This document shows, one piece after another, positions 22,471-33,385 of a DNA stretch of 64,000 nt. How positions within the stretch are numbered: position 1 is the stretch's first letter; each line of letters opens with the position of its first letter. Location: contig OY754972.1 in the NCBI GenBank assembly GCA_963576475.1, forward strand, positions 14,863,572 to 14,927,571, given 5' to 3'. The stretch is from Molanna angustata (lineage: Eukaryota > Arthropoda > Insecta > Trichoptera > Molannidae). A program made the position numbers and the translations under genes. The notes beneath the pieces were generated by a model. The model was given only the letters and a program-made list of their open reading frames with translations. It was not told the DNA's origin and ran no database searches.

Positions 22471-22912
22471 AAAAAAATATATCAATTCTGCGTAAATTTT
22501 TCACCTACGATCAATCGAGTGCGTTTCATAAAATGATTATTTGGCACCGAATTGATAAATATTTAGCATCGTATATATTCATTTTTATGTGTGTTGTGAA
22601 AGAATTTTTCTACTACCATTTAATTTTCATTGAAACAATTTTTTTTATTAAAAAAATAATTTAAACAATGTATTTATATTTTTTTACGCCAGTGACTATT
22701 ACGACTTATTAATACATTATCAAGACTATGGCGGCTTTATTTATTTGAATCTTCTTGTACATACAATTTGCACTTTAGCTTCTGCTGTTGAGCTTTGTTC
22801 TTTGAAACTACAAATTAAACTAAGAAGGTAATTACATTAGTACTAGCAGAGCCAATACATGTTGCCATGCATGCTATTAGCTGGTTCAGGAATCTTACTA
22901 ATAATCACACAC
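22471..22912. other. AT-rich spacer
   Basis: Nothing recognised. Confidence 0.3.
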
Positions 22913-22975
22913 CATCACAGCACATCCCACAAAGTGGGGTAACCAGCGACAGGTTTCCCCAGGACCTTAAATACA
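22913..22975 (+). repeat. R4 fragment
   Basis: ATCACAGCACATCCCACA, then 'gtggggtaaccagcgacagg': the first 50 bp of R4 only. Confidence 0.55.
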
Positions 22976-24087
22976 CACATAAAATCGTCAAAATCGGCCC
23001 AAATGTATAGAATTTCAGTGAAATACACACTTACAGAAGAATTGTGTTTATATTATGATTTAGTAATAATATGGAGTTCTATCAAGAATTATCGGTATAT
23101 ACAAATTTCAGTGAATAATATACACACATAATATATTACAGTCTTTAGTTAGGAACTGTGTACTTGAAGTCTTAGAGATATTCGGGTATTTATCTCAAAT
23201 CGCTGACATTTCATTGGATGGATATTCAATATTTTATACCTTTGTTTTAGACCTTGAGAGTTTACTTGATAAACAGACTCGTAGTTATTCAAAAGACGCC
23301 GATACCTGCTAATATTTACAACGGTTTGATTTGTATTTTGGAAAACGCTCCAACGTCTACAATATAATGTAATTATACAATGAGAGTATCGTGTAACTTA
23401 TTTACTGAAACTTGTAACGATCCAACGAATAATACAACCATTGAACTGTTCTTAATAATAATAATATGGATTAACAAAGCGCCGTTAAATGATTCAATGA
23501 TAAAACCCTAGGGTTGTTAATGTATTATGTAAACCATTTCGCTACTAGCATGGAAATTGAGCATGATTCGTTAAAGTTTGAAATCATTTTTAATTTATTG
23601 ATATAAAAATCACCTTACTTGTTACATATTTATACGCAATACATACAAAACATATTTTGATGTCTAGAGTGGAGTAATTGAGAAAACCTTGGAGTATTAT
23701 TGCTATCAATTCATGGCATTCATTGCCTTTCACTCCATCCCATTCACCTTTTCGTTCATCGATTATTCATTACCTTCAAATGCAAACTTCACATTTTTCA
23801 TGTCCACATTCTCATTAACATTTTTGATGTCCATAGGTATTTCACTATAGTTTTGTCATTTATTGTTCTGTTTTAAGAAATAACCTTACAGATATCGTTG
23901 AGGGAACTGATCCGAATATTTCACATATCATGGATATCGGACACTTATTATAATTTTTGGAATTCAAAGAAGAGTTATAACACTACATCAATCGCACTTT
24001 AATAAAGGGTATGCTTAATGGATCTTTATAATCTACGAAAGATAATGGGTTTCAAAAGATCAGTATTACACACGCGCTTTTCGTAAT
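22976..24087. other. AT-rich intergenic sequence, no gene seen
   Basis: Around 23720-23850 the words 'catcgattattca' and repeated 'cat/ttc' motifs faintly resemble the minus-strand LINE remnant at 21934-22235, but too weakly to call. Confidence 0.35.
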
Positions 24088-25561
24088 CCTACTCTCGATT
24101 CGTTCAAGAGAATATATTCCTTTTAATGAATCGATAGAACTTAGCCAAGAAACGCGATTTGAATGCCAGGTCTATATTTTTCATGTTTTTTTCAACTTTG
24201 AAATCAAAAAACACCAACTTAGAGACCTCGTCGCATATATGTTCTATATACAGGGTTACAGTGTAATATTTTTATAATTCATGTTTAATAGTAATTTAAG
24301 AAAAAGAATGACAATTTGTGTAAGAAATAGCGGCGGCCATGTCGAACATGAATTATAAAAATATTGCTGTGTTTTTTGTTTTGTTTACGTATTTTAGCTA
24401 CTTTTTCCTCAAACTAAGATGTACCCTCTACTACCTTAACTGTTATTTGGTCAATGGTTTGACTATTTTATAGCAAGTGTTATAGCTTTTTGAATAGCTA
24501 AAGAAACGTAGAAGTTTTTACAATTATTTGCAGAATAAGTTCCTTAATTTTTTTTTTAACAAAGCGCTTCAAAGTTAAAAACACTTTGTGATAATTATTT
24601 AATTCTAACTGTTGTCGAGCTGTCTTTTTAAGCTGTTAGTAGTAGGTTCAGTTTTTGTTAATCATTTTTATTATTTGACATGCCCTCTAACTAGATACAT
24701 AAAAAACGGACCCTAAGACCTCTAATCCGTAAAAAAATGATAAAACAGCCAAATTTTTTTTTTTTTTTAAATCTTTAAAATTTAATATCTCCATAACGGT
24801 TAAGTTTTGGACCTAACATTTAGCATCAATTCCATCAGAAATGACCTGAATAATAACGTCCTTTAATATTCTGTACGACTAAACCTGTAACCCTGTATAT
24901 GGATTAAAACAGAACTCGGAGGAGAACATTTTTAGTGTCTGTGTCCGCTTTATTCACAGAGCCTAAAATTTCTGAAAATATAGACAATTACTTTATTACT
25001 TTATTTTCCATATATCTCAAAAACCATGAAACCTGTAACGCTGAAAATTGGTTTTAATATAGCAAAATACAATATCCCGAATAAGTGATTTTAACAAAGT
25101 GTATAAAACATTTTATTTAATAAATATTTGTGTTTAACTGCTATATTTCCATTTTTTTTTAATTATTGATAACGCCGAAACGCCCATTCTTGATAATTTA
25201 ATTTTCCATAAAAGTATTTACATTGTTGTTATATGTACATTGTACATCTTAAACTTAAAAAAAAATGTAAATGTTGAATTTAGTGAAGAGATCGTTTCAT
25301 ACAATTTCTATCGCAGAAAACACTGCACAATATCTATGTATGTACATACCGTCAAGCTGTCCACATATTCTGGGTAAAAAAAAGACTGAACTCCTCAATA
25401 TCCTATCCTGACATACCCATGTGTTTTGCAATAGTATAGAAAACAAAATATCTTAAAATATCAGATTATTTAGGTTTAAGGTTTCATAATTTGGTGCGTA
25501 TTTTTCAACCATACACACTATCGCCGTTGACAGTTGGATCTCGTTTGTTACGTGCAACTTG
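24088..25561 (+). mobile_element. Helentron-like element, old copy split by an insertion
   Basis: This is the same family as 4119-5085 in the opposite orientation. The 5' end after a T is CCTACTCTCGATTCG (two changes from the family start). The body follows to 24250, is interrupted by a 645-bp element, and resumes at 24896 with 'cggaggagaacattt'. The 3' end has 'cgttgacagttggatc', a diverged hairpin ('cgtttgttacg') and CTTG followed by T at 25561/25562. Without the insert it is about 830 bp. It is more diverged than the 59-63 kb copies and so presumably older. Confidence 0.7.
24251..24895. mobile_element. Nested TIR element with TATA target duplication
   Basis: A 645-bp insertion with perfect 11-bp inverted ends, CAGGGTTACAG left and CTGTAACCCTG right, bounded by TATA on both sides. 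Removing the insert and one TATA restores a Helentron stretch of exactly the same length as in intact copies (GTTCTATATATGG against GTTCCATACACGG). Inside the left end a perfect 21-bp inverted repeat (24265-24285 and 24345-24365) forms a subterminal hairpin. No transposase frame exists. A 4-bp duplication is known for piggyBac, Sola1 and Chapaev-type elements, but the end sequence does not settle which. Confidence 0.75.
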
Positions 25562-26864
25562 TTAAACTATGCATATTCTACGTACATGAGTCAAAGTATG
25601 AAAGTTACATGGTATTGTGTACCTACAAAACCTCTATATATAACGAATTCTTACCAACTTTAAAAATGGTAAAAATATATTTCCTATGTTCCTATTGTAG
25701 AATTTCTCGATTGTCCATTCTACCGTAGAGTTAAGTAAATACTGTACCTAGAGTCGGTCACAAGACAATGTTAAGACACTGAAAGAGTGTGACATTGTTC
25801 TAATCTGCATTGTTCCTTGAATGAGATTTTCTTTAAGTGAAACCTTTGTTCGACGAAAAGATTATTTTGAATATGTATCCGTGTTATTATTATTAAAAAT
25901 ATAAAAGAATTGTTACTCTGTAGAATTTTATGGTTTAACATCATATTGAAACATTATCAAGATGAATTTAAAAAAAACCCTAGGAGTGAGACATAAAAAT
26001 GAAACACTTCGGATAATTAAAAACTGGTCTTGTTGAAATTATATTCTATACATTGTTAATTTTCCTCATAATACATATGTACTTAACAACAATAATTGTA
26101 TTTTATTATTTTGCGTACAAATAGTATAACGTTTGCATCATGTTATTAATTTGATTCAATGTAATGTTCAATTAATCACATAATAAATAATTATCTTTCC
26201 TTTAGATTATTTTCATTTCAATACATCATGTTAATTTTAATTTCGTTTGATTTTTCGTCAAAAGACAGCTCCATGTAAAGTTAATTTTTTATTGTCAATT
26301 CAAAATAAAGAATTAAATACTGAATTATTAAATGTAATTGTTTTTAAATTGGTGTCAAACAGGATTCTGTTATCGTATTCATCGGTGATTTTTAATGTTA
26401 GGATAATTAATAAATAATTGACATCGTTTTGTACAAAAAGTTTGTTAAAATGGTGATAAATCAACGAATTTCATTTTATACAGGAATCATAAAAATACTG
26501 TCCGTTTGAGTATCAATCAAAAACAGTATGTAAAAAATTAATCTTTAAATAATCATAATCGATATACCATATGTGTATATTGTTGTAAGATTTTGATTTA
26601 TGTTGAAAGTTTGAAGGTAAAGATTATTTTTCAGTGTTTTTTGAAATATTGGCTTTCCAAGAGAAGAACTCTACCGACACCTCATTGATCAAATTGATTA
26701 ATCGTTTAGAGAATTAAAGGACAAAATATTTGTTCTTGAAACTGGAATAGTCAAAAGTCCACTTCCTCTACCTCAATTGATGAACATTACAAATTGACGT
26801 ATGTAGTTCATTAAGCTCATGAAATGATTATACACTAAAAGAAATCTTTATTACACACCAAGTT
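25562..26864. other. AT-rich intergenic sequence, no gene seen
   Basis: No frame, RNA or repeat recognised. Confidence 0.4.
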
Positions 26865-27336
26865 AAGTATTTTCCGATAGACTATAAAACTAATCCTTAT
26901 TCTCTTAACATATCAACAAAGAATCAAGCCAAGACACGCGAGATTTGTATGCAGGGTCTTTATTTTTCACGGTTTTTCAAACTTTGAAGTCAAAAAACAC
27001 CATATATCTTCTACATATATGCGGATATACTCTGAATTTGGAGTAGAACATTTAGTGTGTCTGTGTGTTCGTCCCCCCCTTATAACTTTTGATTCGCTCA
27101 ATTTACAGAGCCCAAAATTTCAGAATATATAGATAGTTATAGGCCTACAAAACATTCATACTCAAAATTTTGAATTATTGTTACAGTCAGGGGTTATCAA
27201 CTTTTGAATTTTTACTTTATTTTTCCAAAATATCTTAAAATATTTATTAATTTGTGTTTAAGTTTTGTACGTATTCTTCAATTAATATACATATTATCGC
27301 CATTGCAGTTGGATCTTATATATAACATGCAACTAA
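26865..27336 (+). mobile_element. Helentron-like element, internally deleted copy
   Basis: It contains family blocks in order: 'ttctcttaacatatc', 'caagccaagacacgcgag', 'actttgaagtcaaaaaacac', 'ggagtagaacattt', a short GT tract, 'aacttttgattcgctcaatt', 'aggggttatcaacttttga'. It then jumps to 'attcttcaatta' and the 3' end 'cagttggatc', CTAA, followed by T. Several hundred bp of the body are missing. The 5' terminus is degraded, so the left boundary is approximate. CTAA fits the CTRR rule for rolling-circle 3' ends. Confidence 0.7.
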
Positions 27337-27344
27337 TAGATAAT

Positions 27345-27552
27345 AAAAAAAAATCTCTTCCCAATTTATCGTCGATGAAGACTGTTGGGGTCAGCTCTCC
27401 TCGTCCTAAAGCTGTACACTCTTAGGTTCTGGGCCGCCTCCAATGTCAATTCTTGTTTCATCAATTGTGAACTCCTTTGCGGCATCCATGTATTTTTTGG
27501 TCTTCCCCTATTCGTTGATCGGGGGATGTCTACGGCCAATGTCAATTTATTA
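27345..27552 (-). pseudogene. RTE-type LINE 3' fragment
   Basis: Colinear with 9660-9835: 'tcgtcgatgaagactgttgg' against 'tcgtctgtgaagactgttgg', then 'ggccgcctcc', 'catccatgtattttttgg' and 'tcttcccctattcgttg'. It covers only the end of the ORF and the UTR. The apparent plus-strand frames here are antisense. Confidence 0.7.
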
Positions 27553-28619
27553 TTATTAATTGGAATAAACGAATATTATAAGTAAGGCATTTTTTCAGTA
27601 AATACAAATACCTAAAATTATATGTTTCTTGATCATACTAAATTGACGACAGATAAAGAAGTGTCTTGTATGAGCATAGATAGAGGTTGGCTGTATAGAT
27701 GTATGTAGGTAATGTAGGAAGAGATTTTCGCATAATTATTTGTATAGTTGATATCGGTAAGCACACTAGCTCCTTACATATGAATAATTATTTTATAATA
27801 TTGCAATATTCAAGTGTTTTTTGAAGGTTAAAAACTCTTCCCAAACTTACATACATTTTCGGTGTACAGTGATGAATGAATTTGTCCTAGTTAACTACTT
27901 GAGTGTTCTGTCAACCGAGCTGTGAATGTCTCTTCGGTAGTTCTATTGTTTAAAAGTGAGATCAGAAAATTATTCAGCAGCCCTTCGTAGTAACAAATGA
28001 GAGGACCATTTCTAGTGATAGGATTCTTGGCATTATAATTATTACGACTACACAATAGCTGGCAGTTATGTTAATTATACCGTAATGAATTACTTCTTCC
28101 TGTTATGGAAGATATAGAAAAGGGTGTTGACGAATACTATATTGTATTATAAATTCCTTATGACGGCAAGCTACGATTATAATAATTAAACGTATTTCAA
28201 AATTATCATACTAGGTATTTTTTAATCATACATAAATGATTATGGTTCTACATGTATATTTTCCTCATAATAGGAGACTGTTTCGGCTGACTAGGCCCTC
28301 ATCAACTGGTAAACATAGAGTAGTGTCTTTTTTTCTTATATACTAGAAATCCGTTTATTTTACAACTATACAAATTACTTTACATTACAATTATGAAATA
28401 TCCTTAACAGTTGCAGTGTAGCTAATGTTGGGAAATTGCATATAAGTAATGCAATGAAATGATCGATTTATATATTTTTTGTCTTCATCCAAATCCTTCG
28501 ATTAAACCCTTGAGAACTTATTATTAAACCTTACAATAAACAGCCTGTTTTTATTATTATTAAACCTATCAACCCAAATTTGAAATCAAATTTCTGAAAT
28601 ATGTTAAAGTGAAATGAAT
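27553..28619. other. AT-rich intergenic sequence, no gene seen
   Basis: Nothing recognised. Confidence 0.35.
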
Positions 28620-28858
28620 GATAATTTAAATCACGTATAAACCTTTTTAACACACGCTATAGTTACCCTTACTAATACTTAACTTCATAGTACATTTGGT
28701 GGTTTAGCGTTATGTGCCCTCTTAAGAGGACATATAACGCTTAATCTAGTGACTGAAAACATGATATATTAAAACCGTCTAATGCACTATGAATTTACGC
28801 GTTAGTAAGGGTAACTATCGCGTGCGTTAAAAAAGTTTTATACGTAATTTAAATTATC
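28620..28858. mobile_element. Foldback (palindromic) element
   Basis: Outer arms: 28620 onward reads GATAATTTAAATCACGTATA, and 28858 backward reads GATAATTTAAATTACGTATA. Both continue through 'gatagttacccttacta' and 'ttcatagt'. The centre is CCTCTTAAGAGG at about 28718-28729, flanked by 'agcgttatgtg' and 'catataacgct'. The right arm has about 30 extra bases. The whole would fold as one long hairpin, typical of a foldback MITE. No coding. Confidence 0.75.
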
Positions 28859-29254
28859 GGAAACCCAAAATTTTTAGATTTTTTGCATTTTAAAAACAAA
28901 CCTTAGTTGAAATGAAAAAAAATTTATCGGTCATTCACTTTGATTTTACGCATTCTTTTAGCATATACAAGATTTATTTCTCTACAACACATAGTTTTGG
29001 AGTAATTTAAAAAAAATGCTGTAAAAAAGGATATTTTCAATATTTCTTTTAGGGGAATTTAGGCTGAATTTTAAAATTGTGTGACGAACATTCACTAGAG
29101 AAATGTTGAATACACTTATGCTATTTTTTCTAGAAACATTCTGTTTAACATATTTGAGGAATTTGATTTGAAATTGGGGTGTTTAGCTTTATATGCCCAT
29201 TTAAATAACAGGTGGTAGGGTTTTTGGGGTTTAAAAGTATTTGTAGTATGTAGT
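28859..29254. other. AT-rich flank of the foldback element
   Basis: Near 29178 'ggggtgtttagctttatatg' echoes 'ggtggtttagcgttatgtg' from the foldback centre, and 'aaacccaaaa' (28862) faces 'ttttggggttt' (29221). The foldback may therefore belong to a longer degraded unit reaching about 29235. Confidence 0.35.
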
Positions 29255-29480
29255 GCTTACTAAAGTGCCAGAGTGGTCACTTGGTTGGAAGCGATTGCAT
29301 ACCAGCGTGAGCTGGTATACACGCCTGTGATTGAGGTGGTAAGGTCGGTCAGTTGGACGTGTAGGTATTACCTGTTCGTCCGCCTTCAGCTACATACAAC
29401 CCAAATGATATCTCAACCGCTTGGTTCGAACCTGGAGGCCGTCTGTTCGGATAGTCCCGACAGCTGAGCCACAGATTGAT
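29255..29480 (-). other. GC-richer segment with tRNA-like A and B boxes
   Basis: The minus strand shows TGTGGCTCAGCTGTCGGGAC and, about 25 bases further, 'ccaggttcgaaccaag', which resemble pol III A and B boxes. This could be the head of another SINE family. No second copy is in the window. A 64-codon plus frame here has no recognisable product. Confidence 0.35.
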
Positions 29481-29689
29481 CGACCAAGCAATTGCGATAC
29501 CGTATACAATAGATTAAATATTATTATCAAATATTACTCAGGTAGGAATGGTTGACAGATTGAAAGATGTAACAGGAAATTGAACTTACTCTTTTATTTA
29601 TCAAGTTGATGATTACAATTGGTGCTTACTAATATTACTTGGTACAGAAATGTCGAGTTATTATTTAATGAATATAAATGTAAATTTGA

Positions 29690-29895
29690 AACGCGGACGA
29701 TTTGAACGACGACGAGCGGTCGGGCAGCGTGATGCCTAGCTTCGAGATCTGGATGAGCGGAATGATGTGGGCGCGCTGTGCTTCCCCTTAAATAGGAGAC
29801 GGGCTGTGAATACGGCGCAGGGCAAGATGGCGCCTGCCGAAGTACTCAGCGCAGCGAAGCACTGCACGGCGCAATTGGCGCAATCGCCACAGGTT
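29690..29895. other. GC-rich block of unknown origin
   Basis: About 200 bp distinctly richer in G+C and CpG than all neighbours ('gacgacgagcggtcgggcag', 'gcgcagcgaagcactgcacg'). It contains 'ccccttaaataggagacggg', which looks like a TATA-type promoter core. It may be a solo LTR or promoter piece of a retroelement, but clear TG...CA ends with a target duplication were not found. Confidence 0.35.
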
Positions 29896-29962
29896 TAATG
29901 AAAAAATGAGCACCTATGTTTTCTTGAAACATAATTATACTTTATTATAATAATTATATTTA

Positions 29963-30017
29963 TCATAACCAGGAGAGCCGACCCCGACTAAGACGGGAAA
30001 AGGGCAAAGAAGAAGAA
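29963..30017 (+). mobile_element. RTE-type LINE 3' end scrap
   Basis: 'ggagagccgaccccgacta' and 'gacgggaaaagggcaaag' followed by (GAA)n is the 3' extremity of an RTE-like LINE: the last codons plus tail. Confidence 0.5.
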
Positions 30018-30415
30018 GAATTATATTAATAATATTTAGTATTGAAAACCGAGGGTAAAAGATATTGGTTCAAATGAAGTAGTTACATATAATATGTAAG
30101 TATATCTGCAAAATTTGTTTTAAAGAGATTTCAAATATATTTTATAAATTTCATTTCAAATGCTCTTTCTTTAAATGTAATGGTGAAAATACATAGAATT
30201 TTACGTTTAAATTCCTGTTGAAACCAATCTGAGAAGCCATTTATTAGAAAACTCTTAAAAGCTTCTTTCACTAAGAAAAATAATGGTTTTCGTATGTGAA
30301 TTCAAGATTATCTATAATGTTACAATTTGGTGGTTTTTAGAGAAAAATTCTTAAGGTACTATTATCCATATAAACTGATAAAAAGCAATAAAATTTGGAA
30401 CGAAATTTATATAAT
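30018..30415. other. AT-rich spacer
   Basis: Nothing recognised. Confidence 0.3.
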
Positions 30416-30873
30416 ACTAGTGAAACCTGGCAGACGTTGTCCTGCCTGTATAATTATTTACCTCCAAATATATAAAAATGTTTGATCTGTATGTTTCTTT
30501 TTTATTTTTTACATTATTATCTAGAATCGCTATTTATTTATTTATTCACGTATTCATTTTTTTATTTTTTTTTGTAATACAAAATAAATTTTTGTAAATT
30601 ATTGTGTGAGATATTAAATAAATAAATAAATTTTAATTTTTAAACCTTCTCCTTTGCACGCTGAATAAACCCACTAAGTATTAATTCAATACCAACTTAT
30701 TTTTCTTTTTTTTGTGAGATATCGTATAAAAAAATAAATTATAATGCATCAACCTTCTCCGGAATGAGCTGAACAAATTCCCAAAGTTGGTTGGTTTGGG
30801 TGTCCATAGGCCACATACAAACAAACCAACAAACAAATATACACACATCAATTTTTATATACATATATATAGA
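30416..30873 (+). repeat. CTAG...GACGTTGTCCTG repeat, second full-length copy
   Basis: Starts ACTAGTGAAACCTGGCAGAC then 'gttgtcctgcc', contains 'aaccttctccggaatgagct' and ends in 'tttttatatacatatatatag'. It is the same structural type as 17099-17601, but the interiors differ, so it is a related subfamily. An internal duplication brackets an ATTT-rich stretch ('accttctcc' at about 30644 and 30751). Confidence 0.5.
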
Positions 30874-30959
30874 TATTTATTTTGATATAAGAAGATAAAA
30901 TCATTATAATTAAACAACTGCTATTCTATTTTTATATTCTTATATTATGTAACATATCT

Positions 30960-31016
30960 GATATAGGTACTGGAAAATATGATTTTGTCTTTTTCATATT
31001 TTCCAGTACCTATATC
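30960..31016. repeat. Perfect 23-bp stem hairpin
   Basis: 30960-30982 (GATATAGGTACTGGAAAATA then TGA) pairs without mismatch with 30994-31016 across an 11-base loop, TTTTGTCTTTT. The function is unknown. It is short for an animal pre-miRNA and has no mismatches, so a repeat remnant is more likely. Confidence 0.8.
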
Positions 31017-31893
31017 TATCTATCTTTTATTGGTTCTGCACAGATGCATTTCTATAGATATTCATATGTTTCAGTAAGTTATTGTAGAATCCTCCTCCAC
31101 TAATGCACACCAGTACTTAAACTACTCTCCGAGTAACAAAATCTTGCAGTAAAATAAGTTGGCATAGCGCTGAACTATAAAGTCGGTGAGAGCATTGCGG
31201 TTATAAAATTTTATTCTTTCTCTAGAATAGATAGACATAATATATATTCAGAAGGTTATGATGAAATTCGTTCTCATTGTGTTCTTTCCTTGTTTATTGC
31301 GATGAATATAACCATAACACGAGGATCATAAGACAATTAAAGTGTTACAAAGTAATGAAAAATTTCATCGTTTTCACCACCAACTGTCCAGTTTATATTA
31401 TCTTCCTCTTTATTAATAATTATATTTAGCAAAAATAACATTTCTTGTTTCCACTTCGTTGGACCAATATTTCTGAAATTATAAAAGGTTTTGCTATTAT
31501 GGAGATACATTAAGCAACATAAAATATTCAATTTAGTTAAAGAATATTCTGATTGAAATATTTTCAAACTGACGATTTATGTACTTAAAAATCTAGAGAA
31601 TCAAATCGAATTTCCTTATACCTACATATTTTATTAGTGAACCATCACGGGCTTTATATAATATACTGTATCGAAGTCCCTTGTATATTTATTTTTGATA
31701 TTCGTACAATATGGAAGTATTTTTTAAGTGTTTGTGTTTATATTATTTAAAATAAATAATTCAAAATTCCTTTGTATTAAATATTGAACATATTTTAATA
31801 ATTCACCATATTCAAAGCTCCTAATTTATCATTTCAATTGCGATTACTTTGGTATATTTTACAAATGTTGCAACTAGAAAAAATTAACTAACT
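31017..31893. other. AT-rich intergenic sequence
   Basis: The 76-codon minus frame at 31337-31567 has no recognisable motif. Nothing else seen. Confidence 0.35.
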
Positions 31894-32092
31894 AAGGCAA
31901 CTAACAGGTAAGTCAAATATTAATTTGACACGCACCCAAAAACAAGTTGCCACATTCTGGAGTTTTTACGATATTAATCGTCTCACAGATACAGACTGAA
32001 AACATAATAAAATACTGTGTTTCCACCGGGAATTGAACCCGTTATCTTTGGATTAGCATTATGATACCTACACAACTGAGTCCCCAAGGCCG
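31894..32092 (-). mobile_element. SINE1, nearly complete copy
   Basis: Reverse order of SINE1: tail 'ggcaactaacagg', 'attaatttgacacgcaccca', 'acaagttgccacattctgga', 'gatattaatcgtctcacaga', then the tRNA-like head with 'tgtttccaccgggaattgaa' (B box) and 'caactgagtccccaaggccg' (A box). The head has several changes. The 3' tail is at low coordinates. Confidence 0.8.
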
Positions 32093-32235
32093 AAGTTAAA
32101 TAATTTTTAGTCTAGGTTTTATTGTTTTCAATACATAGAATTACAAAGATATATAAAAATTTACATGATCAAAACCTATTATCTGTTAAACAAAAAAAAA
32201 TAATACTCTTTCATGTTTTAATTTTTATTCATAAA
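32093..32235. repeat. Duplicated SINE1 flank
   Basis: The 140 bp beyond the SINE head ('gtctaggttttattgttttc', 'atgatcaaaacctatt', 'ctttcatgttttaattttt') recurs at 42991-43125 beside another SINE1 copy. A longer duplicated segment, not only the SINE, is therefore shared by the two loci. Confidence 0.7.
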
Positions 32236-33051
32236 ATGAAAATTAGATATTATAAAGAATATTGCGAGTTTGATACAAGAAACAGAGAAGTTATTAGATT
32301 TGACAAACGAAATAAAGTCTCAACGCAGAATTTTCAAATGTTGAAAAATTGTAATAGCTATGTTATGAAAATTGTTTATATATTACCTACTATTGATAAG
32401 GCTATGTAAGTTTTGTAATATATTGATCTATTTGAATAAATAAATAAAAAATAGACGGAATTATACACCATAAATATATACAGTGTAGATACAATATTCC
32501 TGTAAAAAGGCATAAAAAAACGCTGTTACTTATATTAATATTTTTTGTTTTTACATGGTAGTCTCCTTAAAAGTCGGTGTACTTTTGCATTTTAAACACT
32601 TTGTAAAGTAATACCTATTTGTACTGGGTGTTCGAAATACAATATTCAGTATTGAATATAAAACTTTTCCTGGATATGTGAAGGAAGCGAGGATTCGTTT
32701 CTTTGTTGAGATATTTGCAATTCAGACATCTTCATTTAAACCTTTAACTAGATCGCTATGAGTAAAATAACTTTTTATTATTGTTCCATTCTTTTTCAAT
32801 CTTCTTGAACGCCTTGCGACATAAACGTTAACGGCATTGAATTGGATTTAGATGACAAATTATTTATTGCGAAATGAAAATATGAAAAGGAAATTATGTA
32901 TATATCGATCTCGCGCTGTATGCAAAGGGTATTTAAAGGCTATCGTCAACACAGGCGCAGCGGACGGAGCAGACGGAGCGCATTAGACGGATTTTTGAAT
33001 TATTTGTATAGGATTGATGGATTTGACGGTAACTTTGTGGTAGTCCATGAT
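32236..33051. other. Intergenic sequence, no gene seen
   Basis: An Arg-rich 76-codon frame at 32896-33126 spans 'cgcagcggacggagcagacg' and runs into the inverted repeat that follows. It has no recognisable domain. Confidence 0.35.
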
Positions 33052-33181
33052 TACAATAATAATGATGTAAATATGTACTTTGCTAATCGATGGGAGGAGT
33101 GCTCTCCCGAAACTAGTAGTGTTTAATTATACTCAATAAGTGGTATTTAGCAAAGTACATATTTACATCATTATTATTGTA
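33052..33181. repeat. 34-bp perfect inverted repeat
   Basis: 33052-33085 (TACAATAATAATGATGTAAA, then ATATGTACTTTGCTA) is the exact reverse complement of 33148-33181. The 62-base loop holds 'ggaggagtgctctcccga', itself partly self-complementary. The perfect arms suggest a recent inverted duplication or a small foldback element. Confidence 0.85.
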
Positions 33182-33185
33182 TTTG

Positions 33186-33385
33186 TATAGGAATCGGATC
33201 TTCTTCTTCTTTCGTGTCAGCAACGCATTGTTGCGTTGCTGTGGTGGAAGGATTGGCCAGAGAATTTCTGTTACCAGGGGGCACCGCGTGGAGGTTCCTT
33301 CCGTGCTCCCAGGAATCGGATCGGATCGACGGAATGCCGACGCCGCGCCGTAGCTAGGGGAAGCAATTATCAGCAATAATTCGCT
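33186..33385 (-). other. GC-richer segment, possibly a LINE 3' piece
   Basis: Starts with 'ttcttcttctttcgtgtcagc' (shown in part), which on the minus strand is a (GAA)n-like end as in the RTE tails of this window, and includes 'gagaatttctgttaccaggg' and 'gtgctcccaggaatcgg'. A 94-codon minus frame covers it, but no RTE motif was recognised. Confidence 0.3.

Noticed and set aside
24251..24895. hAT assignment for the nested CAGGG-ended element
   Set aside because: The 8 bases on either side do not match, whereas a 4-bp TATA duplication restores the empty site exactly.
29255..29895. Solo LTR of a retrotransposon
   Set aside because: No matching TG/CA ends with a short target duplication could be placed, and no primer-binding site or polypurine tract was found.
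30960..31016. microRNA precursor
   Set aside because: The stem is only 23 bp with no mismatch and an 11-base loop, with no flanking lower stem; reported as a hairpin only.
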